Shown here: positions 38,373 through 46,973 of the stretch, one piece after another
How the letters are laid out: the number at the start of each line of letters is the position of its first letter
How positions within the stretch are numbered: the stretch's first letter is position 1
Source: Bacteroidales bacterium
Lineage (GTDB): Bacteria; Bacteroidota; Bacteroidia; Bacteroidales; UBA932
Direction of reading: 5' to 3'
Assembly (NCBI GenBank): GCA_024401825.1
Contig: JAKSKF010000006.1
Coordinates: 1 to 59,030 of the forward strand
Length of the DNA: 59,030 bases
Notes under the pieces: generated by a model
Database searches by the model: none
Told to the model about the DNA's origin: nothing
The model's input: only the letters and a program-made list of their open reading frames with translations
Program-made: the position numbers and the translations under genes

Positions 38373-40985
38373 ATGACTTCTAAAGAAATTCGCAAGGCCT
38401 TCCTGGATTTTTTCATATCCAAGGGCCACACCCCGGTTCATTCCGCCCCGATGGTAGTAAAGAACGACCCCACGTTGATGTTCACCAACGCCGGAATGAA
38501 CCAGTTCAAAGATATATTCCTGGGCAACGACAAGGCCAAGTTCTACCGCGCCACCGACTCCCAGCCCTGCCTGAGGGTTTCCGGCAAGCACAATGACCTT
38601 GAAGAGGTGGGGCACGACACCTACCACCACACAATGTTCGAGATGCTGGGCAACTGGAGTTTCGGAGACTACTTCAAGACGGAAGCCATAGACTGGGCCT
38701 GGGAACTCCTCACCGACGTTTTCAAGATTGACAGCAGCATCCTGTACGCCACAGTCTTCGAAGGAAGCGAGGAGGACGGAACCCCGCTGGACGAGGAAGC
38801 CCGCCAGGCCTGGCTCAAACACCTCCCCGCGGACCATATCATCCTGGGAAACAAGCACGACAACTTCTGGGAGATGGGAGAGACCGGTCCCTGCGGACCC
38901 TGCTCAGAGATTCACATAGACATACGCAGTGCCCGTGAAAAGGCCGCCGACGGACTCACCGGGGCCGAACTCGTGAACAAGTCCAACCCCCACGTCATCG
39001 AAATCTGGAACCTCGTGTTTATGCAGAGCCAGAGGATGGCGGACGGGCACCTGGTTCCCCTGCCGGAAAAGAACATCGACACAGGTATGGGGTTCGAGCG
39101 ACTCTGCGCGGTGCTTCAGGGCAAGAACAGCAACTACGACACTGACGTTTTCTCCGGGCTTCTGGACAGAATCGGAGAACTGTCAGGACACAGATACGGT
39201 GAGAGTTCCGACACGGATGTCGCTATGCGCGTCGTTGCGGACCATATCAGGGCCATATCGTTCAGCATCAGCGACGGTCAGCTTCCGTCCAACGTCAAGG
39301 CCGGCTACGTAATCCGCAGAATCCTGCGCCGCGCCGTCCGTTACGGATACACCTTCCTCGGCTTCAACGAGCCCTTCCTCTGCAGGCTTGTTCCCCAGCT
39401 CATCGACGATATGGGAGAAGCCTACCCGGAACTGGCCAGACAGCAGAAACTCATAGAGAACGTCATCCGCGAGGAAGAACTCGCGTTTATGCGCACCCTG
39501 GAAAGGGGTATGAAACTTCTGGAAGAGTGCATAGCGAAGTCCGGAGACACCGGCGTCATCGGCGGAGTCGACGCCTTCACCCTGTACGACACCTTCGGTT
39601 TCCCCATAGACCTGACCCAGCTCATAGCTTCGGAAAAAGGTCTCAGCGTGGATATGGACGGCTTCCAGGCCGAACTCCAGAAGCAGAAGGAACGCGCCCG
39701 CCACGCTACGGCGAACGAGTTCGGAGACTGGGTGGAACTCCGGCCGGGAGAAGTCAAGTTCAAGGGCTACGACAGCCTGGAGATGAAGGACATCAAACTC
39801 CTTCGCCACCGCACTGTTTCCCAGAAAGGGAAGACCCAGTTCCAGCTGGTGTTCAACTACACTCCCTTCTATGCGGAGAAGGGCGGCCAGTGCGGAGACA
39901 CGGGATACATAGTGGGCGAGGACGGCGAAAAAATAGGGATTCTCAACACCATAGAGGAGAACAAGCTAATCATCCACCTGGCGGAAAAGATTCCCGCCCG
40001 GCCCGAAGGCAGGTTCATTCTTCACGTCGATGAGGACAGACGTCTCAGAATCACCAACAACCACAGCGCGACCCATCTGCTGGACCAGGCCCTGAGGGAA
40101 GTCCTGGGAACCCACGTCGAGCAGAAAGGTTCGTTCGTAGGTCCCGACTACCTCCGTTTCGACTTCTCTCATTTCGCAAAGATGACCGACGAGCAGATTC
40201 AGCTCACGGAGCAGAGAGTCAACCGGCTCATCCGCGACAACTACACCAGGGAAGAAACCCGGGAGGCCTCTATGGAAGAGGCAATGGAAATGGGAGCGAT
40301 AGCCCTGTTCGGGGAGAAGTACGGAGAGAGGGTCCGCGTAATCAAGTTCGGCCCTTCGGTTGAACTCTGCGGCGGATGCCACGCAGACGCCACCGGACAG
40401 ATAGGTCTCCTGAAGATTACGTCGGAAAGCGCAGTGGCCGCCGGCATACGCAGAATAGAGGCCGTCACCGGACAGGCAGCCCTGTCCTACGTGACGGGCG
40501 AGGAAAACACCATCAGGGAAGCCAAGTCCCTTCTCGGCAATCCCCAGGACCTTGTCTTCGCCATTGAGAAACTCCTGGGAGAAAGCGCCGCATACAAGAA
40601 GAAAGCGGAGGAATTCAAGAAATTCAAGGTTCGCGACTATGCAAGGGAACTTCACCGGAGCGCCAACACAATCAACGGCATACGTCTCATCAAGGTCACC
40701 GGGACGGAAGACGCAGCAATGCTCAAGGAAGCCGCGCTGCTGATTCAGAAGGAATCAGACTCCACAATGATTGCGGCGGCGTTCCAGGCGGACGGGAAGC
40801 CCCAGCTCCTGCTTATGTACTCTGAAGACCTTGTCAAGGCGGGCCGCAACGCAGGCGCCGACATCAGGGATGCCTCCAAACACATCCAGGGCGGCGGAGG
40901 CGGCCAGCCGGGACTGGCTACCGCCGGCGGACGTGACGCTTCCGGCCTTGACGACGCGCTCAAGGCCCTCATTTCCAAACTTTGA
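38373..40985 (+). CDS. alaS: Alanyl-tRNA synthetase
   Basis: This class II synthetase charges tRNA-Ala and clears mischarged Ser/Gly. The 870-residue product is complete. The N-terminal catalytic domain holds DPTLMFTNAGMNQFKD; the editing domain has the zinc-binding HSATHLL near 567 and CGGCHADATGQIG near 668. The C-terminal C-Ala domain ends with the glycine-rich GGGGGQPGLATAGG. The stop codon overlaps the start of the LptG-Fmt fusion by 1 nt (TGATG). Confidence 0.98.
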   Translation: MTSKEIRKAFLDFFISKGHTPVHSAPMVVKNDPTLMFTNAGMNQFKDIFLGNDKAKFYRATDSQPCLRVSGKHNDLEEVGHDTYHHTMFEMLGNWSFGDYFKTEAIDWAWELLTDVFKIDSSILYATVFEGSEEDGTPLDEEARQAWLKHLPADHIILGNKHDNFWEMGETGPCGPCSEIHIDIRSAREKAADGLTGAELVNKSNPHVIEIWNLVFMQSQRMADGHLVPLPEKNIDTGMGFERLCAVLQGKNSNYDTDVFSGLLDRIGELSGHRYGESSDTDVAMRVVADHIRAISFSISDGQLPSNVKAGYVIRRILRRAVRYGYTFLGFNEPFLCRLVPQLIDDMGEAYPELARQQKLIENVIREEELAFMRTLERGMKLLEECIAKSGDTGVIGGVDAFTLYDTFGFPIDLTQLIASEKGLSVDMDGFQAELQKQKERARHATANEFGDWVELRPGEVKFKGYDSLEMKDIKLLRHRTVSQKGKTQFQLVFNYTPFYAEKGGQCGDTGYIVGEDGEKIGILNTIEENKLIIHLAEKIPARPEGRFILHVDEDRRLRITNNHSATHLLDQALREVLGTHVEQKGSFVGPDYLRFDFSHFAKMTDEQIQLTEQRVNRLIRDNYTREETREASMEEAMEMGAIALFGEKYGERVRVIKFGPSVELCGGCHADATGQIGLLKITSESAVAAGIRRIEAVTGQAALSYVTGEENTIREAKSLLGNPQDLVFAIEKLLGESAAYKKKAEEFKKFKVRDYARELHRSANTINGIRLIKVTGTEDAAMLKEAALLIQKESDSTMIAAAFQADGKPQLLLMYSEDLVKAGRNAGADIRDASKHIQGGGGGQPGLATAGGRDASGLDDALKALISKL

Positions 40986-43381
40986 TGAAGAGACTCGACA
41001 AATTCATACTGAAAGCGTTTGTAGGACCGTTCTTCGCGATTCTGCTGGTGGTCATCTTCATCCTGATGATGCAGTTTCTCTGGCTCTACATAGACGAACT
41101 TGTAGGGAAAGGCCTGAGTCTCCGCGTCATAGGGGAGTTCCTGCTTTGGGGCGTGTGCACCATTCTCCCGCTCGCTCTGCCCCTGGCCACACTGCTCGCT
41201 TCGGTGATGACCTTGGGAAATTTCGGCGAGAACAACGAACTTCTGGCCATCCGTTCGGCCGGCATCCCCCTGACAAGGGTTATGGCGCCTATGATTGGCG
41301 CCGCCTTCCTTATAAGCGTGGGAGCCTTCTTCATAGGAGACAGCCTTGTCCCCAGGGCGTTCAATGAAATTTACACCCTGCGCGACGACATAGGCAGGAC
41401 CAAGGACGAAATCAGCATTCCCGCCGGAATCTTCTACGAAGGCATAGACGGCTATGTCCTGAAGACGGGTTCCAAGAACCCTAAGACAGGTATGATGTAT
41501 GATGTTATGGTGTACAATCATACCAACCATAACGGCAACACGTCCGTCTCCATTGCCGATTCCGCCATTCTCAGGCTGTCCGCCAACAAAGATTATCTTA
41601 CCTTCTCGATGTTCGACGGATGCAACTATCAGGAGGAGAACAAGACAGGCGGATACAAGGATGACGTTTACAAACTCCAGAGAATATATTTCAAGAGCCA
41701 GGAAATGGTCATCCCCCTGGAGAACTACAGTTTCCAGCAGTCCGACTCCGTCCGCTTCGACGACCAGATAAAGGCGATGAAGTTCTCCCAGCTCAAGGAA
41801 CTCTACGATTCCTGCAGCGTACGGATTGACAGCCTCCGGCCCATTGCGGTGAAGAGGCTTGTTTCCACCAACAGCCTGAAATACTCGTATCAACTGGACA
41901 CGGCGAGGAAAGACATAGGCAAGGAGGTCTTCCAAGCGGATAATTTCCTTGAATGGGAAAAGCCCGAAGATGCCGTCCGCGCGGCGGGACTCGCCCTGGA
42001 CAAGCTGAGGAGCGCGAAGGTGAACGCCGAGGAATACTACATCAACAGTTACAGCGACCTTTTCTTCTACAGGGGCAGTTACATAGAAATGCTCAAGATG
42101 TTCGCCCAGGCGCTTGCCTGCCTGCTTCTGTTCTTCATCGGCGCTCCGCTGGGAGCCCTCATTTCCAAGGGAGGACTCGGAGCCAGCGCCATAGTTGCGG
42201 CCCTTTTCTTCGTGCTGTACTGGGTAATCGACATTTCCGGCACCAGGCTCGCCAACAACGGGGCGGTGAACGGATTCATAGGAATATTCATATCGGCAAT
42301 GATTATGGCACCCATAGGAGCATATCTCACCTGGAAGGCCACTCACGACGCCACCACCCTCAGGTTGGACGCCGTCAAGGACTGGTGGGCCGGACTCAGG
42401 TCCCTCATAAGGCAATTCTTCAAGCCTGTCCGGATAGTGTTTATGGGGACTCCCGAATTTGCGGTGGAGTCTCTCGATTCCCTTGTCAAGGGAAAATACA
42501 AGGTTGTCGCTGTGGTCACGGCGGCTGACAAGCCCAGCGGCAGAGGTCTCAAGATTAATGAAAGCGCCGTCAAGCGCTATGCCGTGGAGCACGGCATACC
42601 CGTCCTGCAGCCTCTCAAACTCAAGGACCCCGAATTCCTGGCCCAGCTCAAGGGCTTCAAGGCCGACCTCTTTGTGGTGGTGGCATTCAGGATGCTTCCC
42701 AGGGAGGTGTGGTCAATGCCGAGGCTCGGCACGTTCAACCTGCACGCCGCCCTGCTTCCCCAGTACCGAGGCGCAGCGCCCATAAACTGGGCGGTCATCA
42801 ACGGCGAGCGTTACACCGGTGTCACAACCTTTATGATTGACGACAACATAGACACCGGCAACATAATGCTCCGCGAGAGATGCGCCATCGGCCCCGGCGA
42901 AACCGCAGGCGACGTTCACGACAAACTGATGAAGATGGGTGCGGAACTGACCTTGCAGACCGTTGACGGGCTTGTACGCGGAGGAATTTCCCTCCACGTT
43001 CAGAAGGAATACATCCAGGGGGAGGAGGTCCTTAGGCCCGCCCCCAAACTTACTGTGGAGAATTGCAGGATTGACTGGAGCCGCGACACGGAGAGCATCT
43101 ACAACCACGTGCGGGGTCTGAGCCCCTTCCCCACCGCCTGGGCAACGATTGCAGGAAAGGACGGGGGCGAGAGCGTGCAGCTCAAAATCTTCTTCGGGGA
43201 AAAGAGCGAACGCAGGGGAACCCCGGGACAGATACTGTCTGACGGCAAGAATTTCCTTGCCGTCTGTACCGGTGACGGCGCTCTGGAACTGAAGGAACTC
43301 CAGCTTGCAGGCAAGAAGCGTATGGACGTCAAGTCATTCCTCGCCGGATTCAGGGAGCCACAGAACTACAAAGCCGTTTAA
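40985..43381 (+). CDS. Fusion of LptF/LptG-family permease with methionyl-tRNA formyltransferase
   Basis: One uninterrupted 798-residue frame joins two normally separate proteins. Residues 1-455 are an LptF/LptG (YjgP/YjgQ) permease of the lipopolysaccharide exporter: three membrane segments (about 12-125), a periplasmic domain (126-365), and three more segments (370-452). After a short amphipathic stretch (WWAGLRSLIRQFF), residues 483-798 form a full-length Fmt, from the Rossmann start RIVFMGTPEFA to the C-terminal OB-like domain. Fmt formylates Met-tRNAi using 10-formyl-THF; its catalytic Asn, His and Asp are present in FNLHAALLP and the DDNIDTGN segment (about 585-625). There is no ATG where Fmt would start (GTC there; nearest GTG at 42437). 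The start overlaps alaS by 1 nt. Confidence 0.93.
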   Translation: MKRLDKFILKAFVGPFFAILLVVIFILMMQFLWLYIDELVGKGLSLRVIGEFLLWGVCTILPLALPLATLLASVMTLGNFGENNELLAIRSAGIPLTRVMAPMIGAAFLISVGAFFIGDSLVPRAFNEIYTLRDDIGRTKDEISIPAGIFYEGIDGYVLKTGSKNPKTGMMYDVMVYNHTNHNGNTSVSIADSAILRLSANKDYLTFSMFDGCNYQEENKTGGYKDDVYKLQRIYFKSQEMVIPLENYSFQQSDSVRFDDQIKAMKFSQLKELYDSCSVRIDSLRPIAVKRLVSTNSLKYSYQLDTARKDIGKEVFQADNFLEWEKPEDAVRAAGLALDKLRSAKVNAEEYYINSYSDLFFYRGSYIEMLKMFAQALACLLLFFIGAPLGALISKGGLGASAIVAALFFVLYWVIDISGTRLANNGAVNGFIGIFISAMIMAPIGAYLTWKATHDATTLRLDAVKDWWAGLRSLIRQFFKPVRIVFMGTPEFAVESLDSLVKGKYKVVAVVTAADKPSGRGLKINESAVKRYAVEHGIPVLQPLKLKDPEFLAQLKGFKADLFVVVAFRMLPREVWSMPRLGTFNLHAALLPQYRGAAPINWAVINGERYTGVTTFMIDDNIDTGNIMLRERCAIGPGETAGDVHDKLMKMGAELTLQTVDGLVRGGISLHVQKEYIQGEEVLRPAPKLTVENCRIDWSRDTESIYNHVRGLSPFPTAWATIAGKDGGESVQLKIFFGEKSERRGTPGQILSDGKNFLAVCTGDGALELKELQLAGKKRMDVKSFLAGFREPQNYKAV

Positions 43382-43396
43382 TTTCATATCATACAG

Positions 43397-44827
43397 ATGT
43401 TACGTAAGTTCAGAATCGTACTTGCACTTGTCTTCTTCATCGGAATCACCCTGCTTCTGATTGGAATCGGACAACAGTGGTGGGGATGGATGGCAAAACT
43501 GCAGTTTCTTCCCTCCTGCCTTGCGGCAAATGCCGTTGTGATAATTGGAATTACGCTGCTGACAATTCTTTTCGGAAGAATCTACTGCTCCGTCATCTGC
43601 CCGCTGGGCGTCTTTCAGGACATTGTACTGTGGATACGCGTCCACGGTGTGAACCGGCTGAACAAATGCCGTGTCCGCCACGGCCGCAAGCCCCTTTCCA
43701 AATTGCAGAAGCACTTCAGTTTCAGTCCCGAACGCAAGTGGCTCAGATACATTTTTCTGGGAGCTATGGTGGCCTCAATCCTGAGCGGCATCCAGTTGTT
43801 CGTCGCATTGGTCGAGCCATACAGCGCATACGGGCGTATGGTGGCGGCGGCAGTCCGCCCGACTTGGGGAGCCGTTGCGGTTGCGGCAATCGTCACCCTG
43901 GCTCTCATCACTCTCCTGTCAGCCCTCTACGGAAGGGCCTGGTGCAACAATGTATGTCCCGTAGGCACGGTTCTGAGCATATTCAGCCGATATTCCCTGT
44001 GGCGTCCCGTCATTGACAGCGGCAAATGCACCGCCTGCCACCGCTGCGAACGTTCCTGCAAGTCATCCTGCATCGACACGGCAGGAGAGCCGCACATCGA
44101 CTACTCCCGCTGTGTGGACTGCTTCGACTGCATAGGAAGATGCCCTGAGAAAGCCGTTTCTTTCAAGTTCGCCTACGGCCGCAAGCCAAAGGCGGAAAAG
44201 AATTCCGACAACTCCGGCTCCAGGCGCGCGTTCCTGGGAGCGGCCGCCTTTCTGGGAGCATCCGCCATTGCCAGGGCGGGCGACGGAAATCTGGCGCCCG
44301 TAGTGGAGAAACAGAGGCCTCAGCGCAGCGAACGTCTGGTTCCTCCCGGCTCCGGCTCGGTCAGGAGTTTCTATGACCACTGCACCGCCTGCCAACTGTG
44401 CATAAGCGCGTGCCCCAACGATGTACTGAGTCCTTCCACCGACCTTGAACACCTTATGCAGCCCCAGATGAACTACGACAAGGGCTGGTGCCGGCCCGAA
44501 TGCCACTCCTGCAGCGATGTCTGCCCCAGCGGCGCCATAACCGGGCTTCTTGAAGGGCACAAACTGATGGTCAGCATAGGAACTGCCAGCGTGAACCCGC
44601 AGTTGTGCATCCTCAACAGGGACGGAGTCAACTGCTACAACTGTATGCGCCACTGCCCGTCCGGAGCCATTGAAATGGGAGATTACTCAAGCGACGGGCT
44701 CAAGGTACTGACAGTCAACGAGGAAAGGTGCATCGGTTGCGGGGCCTGCGAATTCGTGTGTCCCAGCAGACCCGTCAGCGCAATAACCGTGAACGGACGT
44801 TCAACCCATATCGACAAGGCAGAATGA
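43397..44827 (+). CDS. NapH-NapG-like fused iron-sulphur membrane protein
   Basis: The 476-residue protein joins two electron-transfer modules. Residues 1-260 resemble NapH: four membrane segments (6-30, 41-63, 115-140, 158-182), two CxxxCP motifs (64-69 and 183-188) and two 4Fe-4S motifs (211-225, 239-249). A twin-arginine-like SRRAFLGAAAFLGASA at 275-290 follows, like the Tat signal of NapG but internal. Residues 325-476 carry four more 4Fe-4S motifs, starting near C329, C365, C404 and C445, like NapG. NapH/NapG pass electrons from quinol to periplasmic enzymes. The partner is likely the overlapping reductase gene. Confidence 0.88.
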   Translation: MLRKFRIVLALVFFIGITLLLIGIGQQWWGWMAKLQFLPSCLAANAVVIIGITLLTILFGRIYCSVICPLGVFQDIVLWIRVHGVNRLNKCRVRHGRKPLSKLQKHFSFSPERKWLRYIFLGAMVASILSGIQLFVALVEPYSAYGRMVAAAVRPTWGAVAVAAIVTLALITLLSALYGRAWCNNVCPVGTVLSIFSRYSLWRPVIDSGKCTACHRCERSCKSSCIDTAGEPHIDYSRCVDCFDCIGRCPEKAVSFKFAYGRKPKAEKNSDNSGSRRAFLGAAAFLGASAIARAGDGNLAPVVEKQRPQRSERLVPPGSGSVRSFYDHCTACQLCISACPNDVLSPSTDLEHLMQPQMNYDKGWCRPECHSCSDVCPSGAITGLLEGHKLMVSIGTASVNPQLCILNRDGVNCYNCMRHCPSGAIEMGDYSSDGLKVLTVNEERCIGCGACEFVCPSRPVSAITVNGRSTHIDKAE

Positions 44828-46143
44828 ACAGAAGAGATTTTCTAAAGACCGCGGGTACGGCCGCGGCAGCCGCAAGCGTTGTGGCCTGCGGTGTCAGGAC
44901 GGAAGAAAATACCGGAAAGAAGACTCTTGGCAGTATGTCTTCCAATATGGAAGGCATCTCACTGCTGGGATACGGCTGTATGAGATGGCCCGCCTCCGAT
45001 GGTGAGAACGGAGAGAAGGTAATAGACCAGGAAGCGGTCAACAGTCTGGTTGACCGGGCCATTCAGGCGGGAGTCAACTACTTCGACACCGCTCCCCTGT
45101 ACATCGGGGGAAAAAGCGAGCAGGCTACGGCCAACGCCTTGCTAAGGTATCCCCGGCAGAGTTACCGGCTCGCCACCAAATGCTCCAACTACAAGAACCT
45201 GGATTACCCCATCGAAGAAGGCGTGAATATGTACAGGCATTCCCTGGAAGTGTTCAAGACCGACTACATAGACTACTACCTGTTCCACTGTCTCACCGGT
45301 TTCGAGGATTTCCGGGACAGATTCATCGGCAACGGCCTGCTGGACTTTTTCCTTGAGGAAAGGAAAGCGGGGCGAATCAGGCATCTCGGATGGTCCTATC
45401 ACGGAGACAGAGAAGGTTTTGACCGTATCCTGGAACTCCACTCCAAATACCATTGGGACTTTGTGCAGATTCAGATGAACTATGTGGACTGGAAGCATAC
45501 GGACGGTGACGTCGAGGCTGAACATATGTACAGGGAACTGGACAGGCTCGAGATTCCCGTCATCATTATGGAACCCCTTCTGGGCGGACGCCTGAGCGAA
45601 GTCCCTTCCGCGGTAAGCCGCCTGCTCAAAGGCCGCGAGCCTCAGAGCAGCATAGCGTCCTGGGCATTCAGATTCTGCGGCAGTTTCCCCAGAATCCTCA
45701 CCGTGCTCAGCGGAATGACCTATATGGAGCACCTTGAGGACAACCTGGACACCTTCTGTAACTTCAGGCCTCTTTCAGAGGAAGACTTCACCCTTCTTGA
45801 ACAGGCCGCGGTGATGATAAAGGAATTCCCCACCGTAGGCTGTACGGGATGCCAGTACTGTATGCCCTGCCCCTACGGCATAAACATACCCGGAATCTTC
45901 AAATTCTACAACTCCAACATCACCGACGGCACCTATGCTGTCAACGCGGCGCAGAAAAACTACGGGCGCATCAAGCGCAGGTACCTCCTGGAGTACAACA
46001 AAGCCCTGCCGACCGTGCGCCAGGCAGACCATTGCACAGGGTGCCAGATTTGCGAGACGCGCTGCCCTCAGGGCATTGACATAGCCTCCCAGATGCGGCG
46101 GATAGACCGCTATATAGAAGACTTGAAGCAGGACAAGCTTTAG
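44824..46143 (+). CDS. Tat-exported aldo/keto reductase-like iron-sulphur lipoprotein
   Basis: The 439-residue protein begins at the ATG in the 4-nt overlap with the previous gene. Residues 1-22 are a twin-arginine signal (NRRDFLKTAG) ending in a lipobox-like VVAC (C22), so it is predicted to be a Tat-exported lipoprotein. An aldo/keto reductase barrel follows with the catalytic tetrad D88 and Y93 (FDTAPLY), K119 (LATKC) and H155 (YLFHC). A C-terminal extension binds Fe-S clusters: CTGCQYCMPCPYG and CTGCQICETRCPQG. Pairing with a NapHG-like protein suggests electrons reach it from quinol rather than NADPH; this is inference. The substrate is unknown. Confidence 0.88.
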   Translation: MNRRDFLKTAGTAAAAASVVACGVRTEENTGKKTLGSMSSNMEGISLLGYGCMRWPASDGENGEKVIDQEAVNSLVDRAIQAGVNYFDTAPLYIGGKSEQATANALLRYPRQSYRLATKCSNYKNLDYPIEEGVNMYRHSLEVFKTDYIDYYLFHCLTGFEDFRDRFIGNGLLDFFLEERKAGRIRHLGWSYHGDREGFDRILELHSKYHWDFVQIQMNYVDWKHTDGDVEAEHMYRELDRLEIPVIIMEPLLGGRLSEVPSAVSRLLKGREPQSSIASWAFRFCGSFPRILTVLSGMTYMEHLEDNLDTFCNFRPLSEEDFTLLEQAAVMIKEFPTVGCTGCQYCMPCPYGINIPGIFKFYNSNITDGTYAVNAAQKNYGRIKRRYLLEYNKALPTVRQADHCTGCQICETRCPQGIDIASQMRRIDRYIEDLKQDKL

Positions 46144-46973
46144 AAGAGCTTGGTCAAATCAAGTTTTGAGACACCTTCCAAGTCCCCAAGACTGATGTCC
46201 CGGAGTTCATAGGCCTTCACCGAAACCAGGTCACCGGCGGGATTCACGCTGACGCTCATATCCGCCTGGTAAGGAACTTCGCTTCCCGCAACAATGACAA
46301 CAGCCGCGCTTTCGTCGTTGTTGACGGAGGGGACCTTGAATTCTTCAATTCCGGCGACACCCACTCCGAGTATCCTGGGCTTCCCGTACTGAATGACTGT
46401 AGCCGGGATGGGGTTGCAGTCCTCTGCCTCGAAGGTGATTTCCGCCGTACGGCTTTCAAAGGAATCGTTGGCCGCGAGCGTGAACACTGCCGAACTCTCC
46501 ACGATTCCCTTTGTGATGGCCTTGAACTTAATCCAGTCGGCGCCGGGGGAAATGGTCACCTTGTAGTCGGTATTGGATTTGAGAGACAGGGAAGCTTCCT
46601 GGGACTCCTCCGTGACAAATATCTTGAAGTCCCCGTCTATCACTATGGAGTTCTTCTGCTCCTGATTAACCGTTATGACGGCGCTGACGCCTTCAGCGCT
46701 CAGCGTAATGGTGGCTGTCCTTGGGTCGGGGTTGGAGTTCTTGCTGACGTTTATGGTAAGGTTTCCGTTGGAGGAACCCTTGCGGGCCGATGCCCAGTTC
46801 TGGTCAGTCTTGACAGTCCAGTCGCAGTTGGCGTCAACCGTGACGTCGGCCTTGCCTCCCGCCGCCTTCATACTGATGGAAGTGGGGTTTACGGTAATTG
46901 ACGGGGCAACTGCGCAAGATGCGGCAAATGCCATCACGGCTATAATTGATGCTATTCTAATCTGTGTTTTCAT
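46140..46973 (-). CDS. BACON-domain lipoprotein
   Basis: The 277-residue protein has a lipoprotein signal (lipobox AASC, C20). Two consecutive BACON-type beta domains follow (about 25-105 and 106-195), recognised by SITVNPTSISMKAAGGKADVTV and the CDWTVKTDQNWASARKG tryptophan segment. The last 80 residues resemble nothing known to me. BACON domains in Bacteroidales are linked to carbohydrate- or mucin-binding and to protease-associated proteins. It is coupled by a 4-nt overlap to the C10 protease upstream, and its stop overlaps the convergent reductase stop. It could be a surface partner, receptor or inhibitor of the protease. Confidence 0.85.
   Translation of the reverse strand: MKTQIRIASIIAVMAFAASCAVAPSITVNPTSISMKAAGGKADVTVDANCDWTVKTDQNWASARKGSSNGNLTINVSKNSNPDPRTATITLSAEGVSAVITVNQEQKNSIVIDGDFKIFVTEESQEASLSLKSNTDYKVTISPGADWIKFKAITKGIVESSAVFTLAANDSFESRTAEITFEAEDCNPIPATVIQYGKPRILGVGVAGIEEFKVPSVNNDESAAVVIVAGSEVPYQADMSVSVNPAGDLVSVKAYELRDISLGDLEGVSKLDLTKLF

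Noticed and set aside
40745..42592. A 615-codon open frame on the minus strand opposite alaS and the LptG-Fmt fusion
   Set aside because: It lies wholly antisense to two well-recognised proteins, has low-complexity composition without any family motif, and is explained by the GC-rich third positions of the real genes.
42437..43381. Independent internal start (GTG) for a separate Fmt
   Set aside because: It would remove the first residues of the Rossmann strand, and there is no stop codon or ribosome-start context between the two domains; it remains a fallback if the fusion is an error.
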